Shown: positions 16,138 through 24,964, counted from the stretch's first letter. The stretch is 64,000 nt of DNA from Lentilactobacillus senioris (GCF_026798195.1 NZ_JAPQEZ010000001.1:246901-310900), one strand, 5' to 3'. Numbers and translations: made by a program. The notes: generated by a model from the sequence alone, not told the origin.

Positions 16138-16176
16138 AAAATGACCTAACACTTACATTGAGTGTTAGGTCATTTT
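16136..16176. terminator. Bidirectional intrinsic terminator
   Basis: ATGACCTAACACT (16141-16153) pairs perfectly with AGTGTTAGGTCAT (16161-16173), with A and T runs outside. It separates the protease and the convergent DegV gene. Confidence 0.88.
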
Positions 16177-16179
16177 GGA

Positions 16180-17052
16180 TTACTTAGTAAAGTACTCCTT
16201 GATCCAGGATAAAACAAACGCATTGCTGCCGATATGAGTACCAACTACCGGGCCAATTTGGCCTACTTCAGTAGTGACGTCGGGATAGCGTGTGCTAAAT
16301 TCAGTTTGCCAATCCTCGATTGCTTTTAGGTTATTAGTTCCTGAAAGCATGACGTGTAACGGATAATCAGTTTTTTGATAAACTTCAGCAAAGCGGTCCT
16401 CAATGTTTTGGAGGGCTTTTTTCATAGTGCGAATTTTGCCAATGGGAACAATCTGGTGTGTATCCTCAGTTAAATTCAAAATTGGTTTAATTTTGAGTAA
16501 GCCACCAGCAAAGGCAGCAGAATTACTTAAGCGGCCACCAGTCACTAAGTTTTTGAGGTCATCAACTACGAAGAATACCCCAATGGAAGCGCGTAATTCA
16601 TCTAGTTTGGCCAAGATGGTTGTTAAATCAGTGCCTTGATTAGCTAGCTGAGATGCCACTCGTACCAAGTAGGCCATTGGTTCAATGGTGATATGAGAAT
16701 CATAAATCACGATTTGGGCTTTGGAATAATTTTGGGTAAACATCTTCAAATTATTAATGAACCCAGTAATGCCGGAGGTTAGGTGAATACTAATAATTTG
16801 GTCATAACCCTGGGCTGCTAACTTGTCATAAAGGGACAACATGTCTTGTGGGGTTGGTGGTGCAGTAGTTGGCAATTTGTCGAGTGTTGGTAGGGTAGCG
16901 TAAAATTCGTCGTTATCCATGCTGATACCTTCGATATAAACGTGTCCCTTCATAGTAAAGGAAATCGGTGCTACAAAAACATTGTGCATCGCTGCTACTT
17001 CATCAGGAGTTAGATAGGCGGTACTATCTGTCACGATTGCAATTTTACTCAT
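16180..17052 (-). CDS. DegV family fatty-acid-binding protein
   Basis: This 290-residue protein opens with MSKIAIVTDSTAYLTPDE, the DegV signature, and continues with TTAPPTPQDMLSLYDKL and IHLTSGITGFINN. These Ser/Thr residues hold the carboxylate of a bound fatty acid in the known structures. VTGGRLSNSAAFAGGLLKIKPIL is the other diagnostic stretch (given here as GGRLSNSAAF). DegV/FakB proteins present fatty acids to the FakA kinase in Firmicutes; whether this paralogue does is not certain. Monocistronic with its own promoter. Full family length. Confidence 0.88.
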   Translation of the reverse strand: MSKIAIVTDSTAYLTPDEVAAMHNVFVAPISFTMKGHVYIEGISMDNDEFYATLPTLDKLPTTAPPTPQDMLSLYDKLAAQGYDQIISIHLTSGITGFINNLKMFTQNYSKAQIVIYDSHITIEPMAYLVRVASQLANQGTDLTTILAKLDELRASIGVFFVVDDLKNLVTGGRLSNSAAFAGGLLKIKPILNLTEDTHQIVPIGKIRTMKKALQNIEDRFAEVYQKTDYPLHVMLSGTNNLKAIEDWQTEFSTRYPDVTTEVGQIGPVVGTHIGSNAFVLSWIKEYFTK

Positions 17053-17085
17053 TTGATTAACCTCGAATCTACAGTAATAACTACC

Positions 17086-17114
17086 AATTTAGGGAAAAAC
17101 TGGAATTCTGTCAA
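17086..17114 (-). promoter_or_regulatory. Promoter of the DegV gene
   Basis: On the minus strand TTGACA (17109-17114), 17 bases, TAAATT (17086-17091). No terminator is visible after the upstream gene (stop at 17125), so some read-through is likely. Confidence 0.55.
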
Positions 17115-17124
17115 GTTAAGGGCG

Positions 17125-18975
17125 TTAATTAGTTTTGCTATTTGTCTTTAATTGGTGATCGACAAAGGTTTTGGCATCGATTTGGTTGACTTGATTATCG
17201 GTGACGGAACGAACCTTAAAGGACACTTTGTCACCTTCTTGAATAAATTGGTCAATGGCTTGGAAATCTTTGTCGTCAGTAGCTAGTGAGTAAACCATGT
17301 CGCTGTCCTTAAGCATGAAGAGCAGTTGCTTATCATCCTTTAAGAACCGGTATACCGTTCCAGAAACGGCTTTTTCGGTAGCGACGTCATTAGTTTCAGC
17401 CACCTTATTTCCTAGGCGAGCGTTGTAAAGGGCCAAAGTACTCTTGGCATCATCACCGACCGCATAAGTGCCACTTTGGTTATTGCCGTCTGCTAATAGG
17501 TAAACGTATTTCATGAAGGAGTTGTTGTCCCGATCCAACATCGATACTACCCAGGTAGGCTGACCGCCGACGCGGTATAGCAATGGCAAGGTTCCCTTAT
17601 AATTTTGGGGATTGATGTCTTGTTGGGCGTACGAAATGGCTCGTTCGGGGGTCATAACGTTGCCGTGTTCCCGATAATAGTGAAGGGTGTTAGTCCGAGC
17701 GTCCACGAAGGAATAACCAAGAATGGAGCTTTGGTGGGTATTGATACTAGTCATTCCGGTGAAGTAGTAAATGCGACCCTTATAGGCGTAAGGAGTTAAA
17801 GTATCGCCACCTTCTGTTCCGGCATTGGTAGGCTGCATAACGTCGCTGTGGCCCCCAATTTGGGTAGCATTCCAAAATCCATGACGGTATTTACCAAACA
17901 GGGAAACTTCCTTGCTAACCCAGTCTGGACTGACCGCGATATCTACGAATTTAGGAACGTTGTTAGGGCTGTAGACGTTGACCTTACCAGTTACCGTGTT
18001 TAACACCGCCACTTTGTAGTGACTATAGTCATAATTACGGTTGAAGTACGAAATTGGTTTGGCTAAGGTGCGAACGTAATAAGGCGTTCCTTGATTATCA
18101 ACCTCTAATTGAGCAGTTTCGCCAACCATGGTGTAACCCAAAGAGTGGGCGCTGATGCGACGATCGGCGTCACTATTGAAGTAAGCACTAGGAGTGTAAC
18201 GCATGGGTTTGCTGATGAATTTAGGATCAGCGTTTTTATCAGTAGCGTTGGTCATGAAGTAACCTGGTACTTTTTGGTAGTGGATATAACGCCAAAAGCC
18301 ACCAGAAAATTCAACCGGTGCGACATAAACCATTTGATTACGGTACATCTGAACTCGCATGGCGTTTAAGTCGTAAACGTTGGAGTTCTTAAAGCTGTTA
18401 AGGGAGTTGTTCATGTCCGTAGAAATGGTTTGCGGTGCGTTTACCACTGGGGTTTCATCAGAATTTTTGATGACGGGCATCGGAGCACCTTTGGTACTGT
18501 TTACCACTTCGGTTTTAATGGATTTAACTGAAGGAGTAGGGTTCATGTAGGTAATTAACCCAGCCACACTGTTAAGGGCTACTAATACTACGATAGAAAG
18601 GGCCCCTACAATGGCTAAACGACTGAACCAGCCAAAGGTTTCGCCTAATTGAGAAACGATGCGACTAACTAAAGGAGATTTGGATTCCTTAGCAGCATCG
18701 ACTACTTGGTCGCCACGGCCTTTAGTAAACCAACGGTAAACGGCTACGGCAATCATCCCCACCACAAAACCGGTTAGAAAACTATCGATTAAAGCCGGAT
18801 AAGCTAGGTCTGGTAGCGCAAAATAAGTGTTGATGTAAGTGATAATAAACAAGATCACGAAGCCGATGAGACCCCACCGGCGAACTGATTTGGTCCCAAT
18901 GATCAATAACCAAATTAACGGGATGATTAATCCGGATAATTTGACTAAGGCAATGAGGGCAAAATAACTAAGCAT
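17125..18975 (-). CDS. Large membrane protein with extracellular domain, function unknown
   Basis: This is a 616-residue protein. Four hydrophobic helices (about 3-26, 33-53, 60-80, 115-140) are followed by an outside region of about 460 residues rich in Tyr, Asn and Asp, with repeated beta-strand patterns and a final segment resembling an OB fold. I recognise no catalytic motif. A stretch ISYAQQDINPQNYKGTLP recalls PepSY-type folds, weakly. The ATG at 18975 is chosen over the ATG at 19011: GGAGG lies eight bases before it, and the predicted transcript starts too close to 19011 for that codon to be used. Single-gene unit; an envelope role is likely but not proven. Confidence 0.6.
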   Translation of the reverse strand: MLSYFALIALVKLSGLIIPLIWLLIIGTKSVRRWGLIGFVILFIITYINTYFALPDLAYPALIDSFLTGFVVGMIAVAVYRWFTKGRGDQVVDAAKESKSPLVSRIVSQLGETFGWFSRLAIVGALSIVVLVALNSVAGLITYMNPTPSVKSIKTEVVNSTKGAPMPVIKNSDETPVVNAPQTISTDMNNSLNSFKNSNVYDLNAMRVQMYRNQMVYVAPVEFSGGFWRYIHYQKVPGYFMTNATDKNADPKFISKPMRYTPSAYFNSDADRRISAHSLGYTMVGETAQLEVDNQGTPYYVRTLAKPISYFNRNYDYSHYKVAVLNTVTGKVNVYSPNNVPKFVDIAVSPDWVSKEVSLFGKYRHGFWNATQIGGHSDVMQPTNAGTEGGDTLTPYAYKGRIYYFTGMTSINTHQSSILGYSFVDARTNTLHYYREHGNVMTPERAISYAQQDINPQNYKGTLPLLYRVGGQPTWVVSMLDRDNNSFMKYVYLLADGNNQSGTYAVGDDAKSTLALYNARLGNKVAETNDVATEKAVSGTVYRFLKDDKQLLFMLKDSDMVYSLATDDKDFQAIDQFIQEGDKVSFKVRSVTDNQVNQIDAKTFVDHQLKTNSKTN

Positions 18976-19009
18976 GTATGTATCCTCCAATTTTCCTCTA
19001 ACTGTGCTC

Positions 19010-19040
19010 ATTATACTATGGAGATCAGATTAGCTGTCAA
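19010..19040 (-). promoter_or_regulatory. Promoter of the large membrane protein
   Basis: On the minus strand TTGACA (19035-19040) and TATAAT (19010-19015), both perfect hexamers but 19 bases apart, longer than the usual 17. This spacing often marks promoters that need an activator. Confidence 0.5.
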
Positions 19041-19156
19041 ACTTCTCAAATTAATGGTTTTCGAACCGCAAGTATAAGATTTTTCAATAGTCTTTTCCTA
19101 TGGTTTGATTAGTTATATTATATAAGTTAACAACTAAATAATAAGAGGAGTTTATT

Positions 19157-20680
19157 TTGTCAAAACGAAGCATCATTATAGTTACATTTGCGCTACTGTT
19201 ATCCAACGCCATGAACGGATTGGACAGCACCATCATCAATACGGCCTTGCCAGCAATCATTAGTGATTTGCATGGGCTGCAGTTGATGGGGTGGATTGTA
19301 GCGGTTTTTTTGTTGGGGACGGCAGTAACTACGCCGTTATGGAGTAAGTTAGGTGAACATATTGGTAATAAAGCAGCTTTTCAAATTGCTACCCTGTTGT
19401 TTGTAATTGGGTCGTTTTTGGAAGGGATGTCACCTAACATTATCTTCTTGATTGTTGCGCGGACCATCATGGGAATGGGGTCCGGCGGGATGACTTCGAT
19501 TCCTTACATTATTTACGCCAAGTTGTTTTCTGATCCTAGAAAACGAATGAAAGTATTAGGGTTTGCGACTGCTAGTTACAGTGCTACTAGTATTATTGGC
19601 CCGCTGGCTGGGGGCTGGATTGTTGATACTTGGAGTTGGCATTGGGTCTTTTATCTAAATGTGCCTATTGGACTATTAGCAATCTTGATTGTTCAGATCT
19701 TCTTTAAGAGTTCTCAAGTACCCGATCATTCTCAACCAGTGGATTATCTGGGAGCAACCTTAATGACCATTGGATTGGTTACCTTATTGACCGGGGTTGA
19801 AGAAATTGGTATTTTAACCACTTCAGTAGTCTTATTATTAATCGTAATTGGGATCGCCTTTATCATTGCCATGTTTGTGGTGGAACAACGAGTGGCGGAT
19901 CCGATTATTCCGAGTCGGTTGTTTAAGAACAAAGCGTTAGTAATTGACTTTGTTATTTTTATGTTAGTTTGGGGCGCATTTATCGGCTTTAATATCTACA
20001 TTCCAATGTGGGCCCAAGGGTTATTAGGTACCACGGCTATTATTGGTGGGGCCACCCAAATTCCCGGTTCCTTTACCAATTTCGGGGGTTCTGAATCGGT
20101 TCCTAATATGCGCCGGCGATTGAATCCTAATCAGGTTATCGGTGTCGGCATCGTGATGATTGCGATCGCGTTTGCGATTTTAGCCCTCGTAGGAGTCAAA
20201 GCCCCTTATTGGGTATTATTGATCGCCGGAATGTTTGAAGGCTTTGGAAATGGGGTTTGCTTTAACGAACTACAAGTCAAAGTTCAACAGGATGCTGATG
20301 AAGAAGATGTTCCAGTGGCTACTTCGTTTAGTTTTTTGATTCGGATGTTAAGCCAAATGTTTATGGCCTCGATTTATGGAGTAATCTTAAATCACGCGCT
20401 CTTTACTGGGATTAAACAAGTTCACGGTCAAGTTACCATGAAAATGATGAATAAACTCAGTGATGCTAGTGCTGTAGGACAACTACCTAAAGTTTTATTG
20501 CCCACTATGCGGCGAATTTTACATAGTGGAATTCACGAAATTATGGTGGTATCCCTAGTGATTTTGATTGTTACTGAAGGCATTAATTATTATGAACAAC
20601 AGCGTCAGACTAGCTTAACAACTAAGCCAGTCAACTTATTATCTAAGCTGACTGCTCACCGTAACCGGGTGGCGCATTAA
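19157..20680 (+). CDS. MFS drug transporter, DHA2 (14-helix) family
   Basis: This 507-residue protein has fourteen predicted helices. Helix 1 carries LDSTIINTALPAI, the D1 motif of DHA2 transporters. GSKLGEHIGNKAAFQ-like WSKLGEHIGNK is motif A, and GPLAGGWIVDTWSWHWVFYLN (seen as GGWIVDTWSWHW) is motif C. Such proteins export drugs or organic cations against protons. The start is TTG at 19157, with AAGAGGAG six bases upstream and no nearby ATG. It stands alone, with no adjacent regulator, and is closed by a strong terminator. Substrate unknown. Confidence 0.85.
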   Translation: MSKRSIIIVTFALLLSNAMNGLDSTIINTALPAIISDLHGLQLMGWIVAVFLLGTAVTTPLWSKLGEHIGNKAAFQIATLLFVIGSFLEGMSPNIIFLIVARTIMGMGSGGMTSIPYIIYAKLFSDPRKRMKVLGFATASYSATSIIGPLAGGWIVDTWSWHWVFYLNVPIGLLAILIVQIFFKSSQVPDHSQPVDYLGATLMTIGLVTLLTGVEEIGILTTSVVLLLIVIGIAFIIAMFVVEQRVADPIIPSRLFKNKALVIDFVIFMLVWGAFIGFNIYIPMWAQGLLGTTAIIGGATQIPGSFTNFGGSESVPNMRRRLNPNQVIGVGIVMIAIAFAILALVGVKAPYWVLLIAGMFEGFGNGVCFNELQVKVQQDADEEDVPVATSFSFLIRMLSQMFMASIYGVILNHALFTGIKQVHGQVTMKMMNKLSDASAVGQLPKVLLPTMRRILHSGIHEIMVVSLVILIVTEGINYYEQQRQTSLTTKPVNLLSKLTAHRNRVAH

Positions 20681-20681
20681 T

Positions 20682-20715
20682 AAAAGAACCTGAGACATAT
20701 GTCTCAGGTTCTTTT
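20682..20715. terminator. Bidirectional intrinsic terminator
   Basis: A perfect 34-base palindrome: AAAAGAACCTGAGACAT and its complement, with no unpaired centre. It is shared by the MFS gene and the 59-residue minus-strand gene. Confidence 0.85.
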
Positions 20716-20717
20716 AT

Positions 20718-20897
20718 TTACCATTTTCCTGGATTCCATAGTCGACCGTCTAGTTCCCCTTGAATTTGAGCGGAACGGGTGGCTTGTTCTTTGATAACGG
20801 TTTGCAGGGCGGTTAGAAAGGCGCGGTTTTCATAAGCTGGCTGCTTCTTTTTTAGTTCTTCGACTTGTTGTAACAGCCAGTCGGTATTTTCAGCCAC
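20718..20897 (-). CDS. Small hypothetical protein (59 aa), coupled to the oxidoreductase
   Basis: The minus strand encodes MAENTDWLLQQVEELKKKQP, AYENRAFLTALQ, and ends in GRLWNPGKW. The GTG start overlaps the TAG stop of the upstream oxidoreductase by one base (TAGTG), and GGAAGGAGAG is in place, so translation is probably coupled. The frame is clean, amphipathic and helical in the first 45 residues. I do not recognise the family. It could be a partner or stabiliser of the flavodoxin-fold enzyme. The reading frame is too short for most length cut-offs and easily missed. Confidence 0.7.
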   Translation of the reverse strand: MAENTDWLLQQVEELKKKQPAYENRAFLTALQTVIKEQATRSAQIQGELDGRLWNPGKW

Positions 20898-21592
20898 TAG
20901 TCGTCCTCTCCTTCCTTAAGTAAATTCAAAGCATCGCGAAGTTGTTCGAGATCGGCTTGATTTTGGGCGAAAGTATCAGCAATTAGTTGACCGGTAAATT
21001 GATCAGCCGCTGGCAATTTAGCGATCAATTTCAGTAACTGGTTCGCGAACCAAGTTTCTCGATTAGCTAACGAATCTGGTGCTGATTGAGTTAAGTAACG
21101 CTGATAGTCAATTAATAACTGCATTTGCTCCGATTCTTGTTGGTAGCTAAATTGAGCAATTGGCATAGCCGGTAGAATTTTCATTTGGGCTAAATGGCCG
21201 ACCGCCCGTAACGGCGCCAGCATCTCATCAACGGTGATGTTTTCAGTACCGCCATGACGAAAGTCTTTGAGTGGTCTGCCAGTAGTTACCACGATGCCCA
21301 GTTCCTTGTTGGCTAACGGGAAGCGTCCATCACCATAAATGAAGTTTCTGGTTAAAACGGTATCTTCCCAGGCCTTTAGGCTGGCTGGTGCAGCGTACCA
21401 ATAAAGGGGGAACTGAAAAATGATCCGGTCCGCAGTTCTCAGTAGTTGTTGTTCTGCTTCGACGTTTAGTTGGGCAATGGCATCTAAATGATGCCACTCC
21501 ACGTTCATGGCTTGCGCTCCCTGATACAAAAATTCCTGAGTTTGTGAGTTTTCGATTTCTGGGTGGGCAACAATAATTAAAGTTTTCATCAA
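20897..21592 (-). CDS. NAD(P)H oxidoreductase, flavodoxin-like fold (KefF/MdaB type)
   Basis: This 231-residue protein starts MKTLIIVAHPEIENSQTQ, the FMN/FAD-phosphate loop of the flavodoxin_2 family. RIIFQFPLYWYAAPASLKAWEDTVL is diagnostic (shown here by FQFPLYWYAAPASLKAW). GIVVTTGRPLKDFRHGG is the next flavin-contact loop. Members reduce quinones or azo compounds with NAD(P)H, or regulate Kef potassium channels. The C-terminal 60 residues extend beyond the usual 170-190. MM at the start leaves two candidate ATGs one codon apart. It leads a two-gene unit with the 59-residue protein. Confidence 0.82.
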   Translation of the reverse strand: MMKTLIIVAHPEIENSQTQEFLYQGAQAMNVEWHHLDAIAQLNVEAEQQLLRTADRIIFQFPLYWYAAPASLKAWEDTVLTRNFIYGDGRFPLANKELGIVVTTGRPLKDFRHGGTENITVDEMLAPLRAVGHLAQMKILPAMPIAQFSYQQESEQMQLLIDYQRYLTQSAPDSLANRETWFANQLLKLIAKLPAADQFTGQLIADTFAQNQADLEQLRDALNLLKEGEDD

Positions 21593-21652
21593 TAACCTCC
21601 CAATGCTAGCTAATAGGATAACACATGCCGGTTGTAAAAGTTAACTGCAAAC

Positions 21653-21679
21653 AAAAAGGACACCCCGCAAGTGTCCTTT
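21653..21679 (-). terminator. Intrinsic terminator of the MarR-MFS operon
   Basis: AAAGGACAC pairs with GTGTCCTTT (21671-21679) around CCCGCAA; the A-run at 21653-21657 gives U residues on the minus strand. Confidence 0.82.
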
Positions 21680-21685
21680 AGTTAA

Positions 21686-23065
21686 TTATTTAGTTGATTT
21701 GAAAGTATAGTGATAACTAATGAAGTTAATAAATATCAAAACGCCCATAAAGATGAAGACGTGTTGAGTTCCTGATTGCATCACGGCTGCGGCGCTGTGG
21801 CCACTACCAGAAGCTAAGAAGCTAGATGCAATTGCAGTTCCGATGGAGCCACCAAATTGTTGAAGGGTATTAAACCAAGCGTTGGCGTCGGCTTCGGATT
21901 CACGGCCCACAGCAGTTAATGCATAGGTCATAGTATTAGCAAATGACATAGTCATCCCGATAGCAAATAGGAGGTAAGCTCCGAGAATCATCATTGGACT
22001 CATGTTCATACTAATAGCAGCAAATAAGACAAGGGCTACGAAGAAGATCGTATTTCCAGTAACAATTGGCTTTTTGGCCCCTAAACTATCGTACATCCGG
22101 CCCCAAACGGGGTTTAATAAACCAGAGATCAAACTACCAGGAAGTAGAATTAAGCCGGCAGTTAGTGAGGTAGCATGATCCGCAATTTGAGCGTAGTTAG
22201 GTAATACGAAGTTAATTCCGATATTTGCTACTTGAATGAAGATGTAAGCTAATAGGGCAAAGTCAAAGACCCGATTCTTAAAGATCTTAATATCAATTAA
22301 AACGCGACTGGAATGGTTGGAAATAGTGATGAAGATCCAAAGGGAAATTGCGGCGATTACTAAGCCTAATGCTAATTGCCAGTTAAGCCAGCCCAAAGCA
22401 CTAACTGAGTTGAAAGCTAAGGTGATGCTGACGAAAATGATGGCTAAGAAAATCAAACGTAACCAGTCGAATTTCTCGTTTCGAAGTGGTGTCTTTTGAT
22501 CAATTGAAAAGCTAAGTAGTAATCCTAAGATCATTAATGGTAATGTGATCCAAAAAATATCTCGCCAGCTTAAGAAGAAGACCACGATGCCGCCAAAAGT
22601 AGGGCCTAATGCGGGAGCGAGGGAAACCACTAAGCCCCCGATTCCCATGAAGATCCCCCGTTTGGCCATGGGAGCACGTTCTAAGATAATGTTAAACAGT
22701 AGCGGTAAAACGATCCCGGTCCCGACCGCTTGAATTAACCGACCTAAAAGTAGGATGGTGAATTGAGGGGCTAAGGCACAGATTAAATCACCGACAATGG
22801 AAAAAATTACCCCGGCAATAAAAATATTGCGTTCTTTAAACCGACCTTTAATATAGGCGGAACAAACAATAATGATGGAAACCATTAAGAGATAACCAGT
22901 AGTTACCCACTGAACCGTTGCTAGTGGTACGTTGAATTGTTTGGTTAAAGTTGGAAAAGTGACGTTCATTGCGGTTTCAATGAGGACGCCTAAGAAAGCC
23001 ATTAAGGCTGCGGCAACAATGGCAATGATATCTTTAGTAGCCATTTTGTCTGAACTATTTTGCAT
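21686..23065 (-). CDS. MFS multidrug exporter, DHA2 family (LmrB/QacA type)
   Basis: This 459-residue protein has fourteen predicted helices. Marks are TAMNVTFPTLTKQFNVPLATVQW at helix 1 (seen as NVTFPTLTKQF), GRLIQAVGTGIVLPLLFN, and GPTFGGIVVFFLSWRDIFWI (motif C, GPTFGG). It belongs to the DHA2 drug:proton antiporters. The ATG at 23065 is chosen because GGGAG lies eight bases before it; a longer in-frame opening to 23152 lies wholly inside marR and lacks a ribosome site. It overlaps the marR end by 11 bases, so the two are translated together and the exporter is very likely under MarR control. Confidence 0.86.
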   Translation of the reverse strand: MQNSSDKMATKDIIAIVAAALMAFLGVLIETAMNVTFPTLTKQFNVPLATVQWVTTGYLLMVSIIIVCSAYIKGRFKERNIFIAGVIFSIVGDLICALAPQFTILLLGRLIQAVGTGIVLPLLFNIILERAPMAKRGIFMGIGGLVVSLAPALGPTFGGIVVFFLSWRDIFWITLPLMILGLLLSFSIDQKTPLRNEKFDWLRLIFLAIIFVSITLAFNSVSALGWLNWQLALGLVIAAISLWIFITISNHSSRVLIDIKIFKNRVFDFALLAYIFIQVANIGINFVLPNYAQIADHATSLTAGLILLPGSLISGLLNPVWGRMYDSLGAKKPIVTGNTIFFVALVLFAAISMNMSPMMILGAYLLFAIGMTMSFANTMTYALTAVGRESEADANAWFNTLQQFGGSIGTAIASSFLASGSGHSAAAVMQSGTQHVFIFMGVLIFINFISYHYTFKSTK

Positions 23066-23504
23066 TTTGAATTCTCCCTTTTTCATTGAGTTTGGCGGCT
23101 TTATATAGTAACGGCAAAACGGTTTGTTGTTCTGCTTCTGATAAAACGCCAAAGGCTTGTTCTTCGGCTTCCACCGTTAGTTTATGCAAGAGCGGTTGAA
23201 GTTCTTCTCCCTGGGGTGTTAAAAACAGACGACTGGTTCGCTTGTCACCAGCATCTACCCGCTTTTCTAACAACCCTAAGCTAACTAGCTTGGCCACGGA
23301 ACGAGCAATGGTACTGTGGTCTAGAAACATACTCTTGGTCAAATCATCTTGGGATGCGCCCGGATGATCAGAAATAAAGAAAATAAAGAAGTAATTACTA
23401 TTGTTAAGCCCAAGTGGTTTGAGCTGTTTATTTAAATAATTGCTGATAATCCGGCTTAAAATACCAATTCCTAACACCTGATCACCCTTGCTATTTGAAC
23501 CCAT
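23055..23504 (-). CDS. MarR family transcriptional regulator
   Basis: This 149-residue winged-helix protein contains DDLTKSMFLDHSTIARSVAKL (seen as LDHSTIARSV, recognition helix) and the wing KRVDAGDKRTSRLFLTPQG, whose DxRxxR/K core (DKRTSR) is typical of MarR. It probably represses the operon it leads, which includes the MFS exporter. An inverted repeat of TATGTGCA and TGCACATA just before the gene is the likely operator. The inducing compound is unknown. Start ATG with AAAGGAGG. Confidence 0.87.
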   Translation of the reverse strand: MGSNSKGDQVLGIGILSRIISNYLNKQLKPLGLNNSNYFFIFFISDHPGASQDDLTKSMFLDHSTIARSVAKLVSLGLLEKRVDAGDKRTSRLFLTPQGEELQPLLHKLTVEAEEQAFGVLSEAEQQTVLPLLYKAAKLNEKGRIQNAK

Positions 23505-23525
23505 GAGTAGCCTCCTTTAAAAAAA

Positions 23526-23589
23526 TATGTGCAGTTGCACATAAAATGACGACAAGTGCTATCTTACTGGTTTTGAAAATAATTGTCAA
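23526..23589 (-). promoter_or_regulatory. Promoter and MarR operator of the MarR-MFS operon
   Basis: On the minus strand TTGACA (23584-23589), 17 bases, TAAGAT (23561-23566). Downstream, TATGTGCA-GT-TGCACATA (23526-23543) is a dyad with eight-base arms, placed about +10 to +30 of the transcript, fitting self-repression by MarR. Confidence 0.65.
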
Positions 23590-23594
23590 ATAAA

Positions 23595-23636
23595 AAAACG
23601 AATTTAAACACGTTAAGTGTGTCAAAATTCGTTTTA
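23595..23636 (-). terminator. Intrinsic terminator of the DUF1836 gene
   Basis: AAAACGAATT pairs with AATTCGTTTT (23626-23635), with an inner ACAC/GTGT pair; the A-run at 23592-23598 supplies the minus-strand U-tail. Confidence 0.7.
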
Positions 23637-23653
23637 GTGGTCATTAATAATTT

Positions 23654-24163
23654 TTATTGAGCTTCAGCGATTACCGTAGTTTTGCTGACGTTACTATTAA
23701 CCAAATGTTTAACAATGGTCTGGTACAAAACAGCCCTGATAGCCATAATTTGGTAGTCATCCACGGGTTGAGATGGAATGGCTTCTAATTGGGCAATTTC
23801 GGCGTTGTATAGTACGGTAAACTTAGAATAGTTGTCTGGAATTTGAATTCCGTCCCTAGATAATTGAATCCCCCGATTGATTGTGTCTAAAGAAAATGCG
23901 GATTTCATTAGACTAACGACAATGATTTGAGCAATGTTGATGCGACTGTAACGTTTCTTGATGGGTTTGTTAACTAACCCCTTTTTAACGTAACTATTAA
24001 TCATGGTCTTAGTAATCGATATTTCGGTTAGGGGAACTATGTATTGATTGACCTCGTCAATAACCTGATCCATATATAAATCTAGCGGAGATAATTCTTC
24101 CCAACTAGGTAAGCGCAAATGCCGGTATTCTGCTAACCAATTCTCGAATGATTTTGAATCCAC
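23654..24163 (-). CDS. DUF1836 domain protein
   Basis: This 169-residue protein has the DUF1836 pattern: LPSWEELSPLDLYMDQVI at 18-35, then LTEISITKTMINSYVKKGLV and NKPIKKRYSR, a region that resembles a winged or MerR-like helix-turn-helix. The family is widespread in Firmicutes and often stands next to a hemolysin III gene, as here, where the two are divergent. A DNA-binding role in control of the neighbour is plausible but I know of no direct proof. Start ATG has AAAGGAGG. Monocistronic. Confidence 0.8.
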   Translation of the reverse strand: MDSKSFENWLAEYRHLRLPSWEELSPLDLYMDQVIDEVNQYIVPLTEISITKTMINSYVKKGLVNKPIKKRYSRINIAQIIVVSLMKSAFSLDTINRGIQLSRDGIQIPDNYSKFTVLYNAEIAQLEAIPSQPVDDYQIMAIRAVLYQTIVKHLVNSNVSKTTVIAEAQ

Positions 24164-24261
24164 GATAGGCCTCCTTTAGTACTAGTTGATAACTCTTATT
24201 ATACTCATAAAGTGAATAAAATTTAATCATTATTTTATATAGAATTAAAATCTACTTAATC

Positions 24262-24290
24262 TTGACTACTTGATATATTTTATGTATTCT
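24262..24290 (+). promoter_or_regulatory. Promoter of the hemolysin III gene
   Basis: TTGACT (24262-24267), 17 bases, TATTCT (24285-24290). Confidence 0.6.
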
Positions 24291-24313
24291 AAGACTAGAT
24301 AAGGAGGAGTAGT

Positions 24314-24958
24314 ATGCAAGCAACAGTTAATAAATCCACACAAATCGTTTATGAAGTTTTGGATGCCATTACCCATGGAATTGGATTGATTGCCAGTGCT
24401 GTTTGGGGCGGATTCTTAATTACAAAGGGTGTTAATGTTCATTTAACTGGAATTCAAGTTACTAGTTTGGTAGTCTACGTTGTTAGTCTATTAGGGTTAT
24501 ACTTAGCATCGACTTTATTTCATTGTTTTGTGTTTACTAAAGCAAGTCGGGTGTTTCAGATTTTAGATCACAGTAATATCTTTTTGTTGATCGCCGGAAC
24601 TTACACTCCGTACTGTATTATTTTTATTAATAGCTCGGCGGGTAACTGGTTGTTGTTGACGGTTTGGGTATTAGCTCTCTCAGGAATTGCCCTTCATATT
24701 TGGTCGCAAGGTAAACACCAAAAAATTGAAACTAGTATTTACGTAATTATGGGCTGGCTGTGTATGTTTTTAGCTAAAAATTTATACGTTAGTTTGAACC
24801 CCACCGGATTTTGGTTGTTAGTAGCTGGCGGGATTGTGTTTACCGTTGGGGCCGTGATTTATAGTTTCCCCCAGTTTCCGGGATTACACCTGATTTGGCA
24901 TTTTTTTGTGATGGCCGGAACGCTGTTGATGTTTTTGTCAATTTACCTAAATATTTAG
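24314..24958 (+). CDS. Hemolysin III family membrane protein (TrhA/PAQR type)
   Basis: This 214-residue protein has seven hydrophobic helices. Family motifs are EVLDAITHGIGL near the start, STLFHCF, LDHSNIFLLIAGTYTPYC, and HLIWHFFVMAGT near the end. The conserved Ser, His and Asp residues in these motifs probably bind zinc, as in PAQR receptors. The TrhA branch has been tied to membrane energetics and fatty acid balance; true haemolysis is doubtful. The GGAGGAG ribosome site is strong. Divergent from DUF1836. Confidence 0.87.
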   Translation: MQATVNKSTQIVYEVLDAITHGIGLIASAVWGGFLITKGVNVHLTGIQVTSLVVYVVSLLGLYLASTLFHCFVFTKASRVFQILDHSNIFLLIAGTYTPYCIIFINSSAGNWLLLTVWVLALSGIALHIWSQGKHQKIETSIYVIMGWLCMFLAKNLYVSLNPTGFWLLVAGGIVFTVGAVIYSFPQFPGLHLIWHFFVMAGTLLMFLSIYLNI

Positions 24959-24964
24959 TAATAT

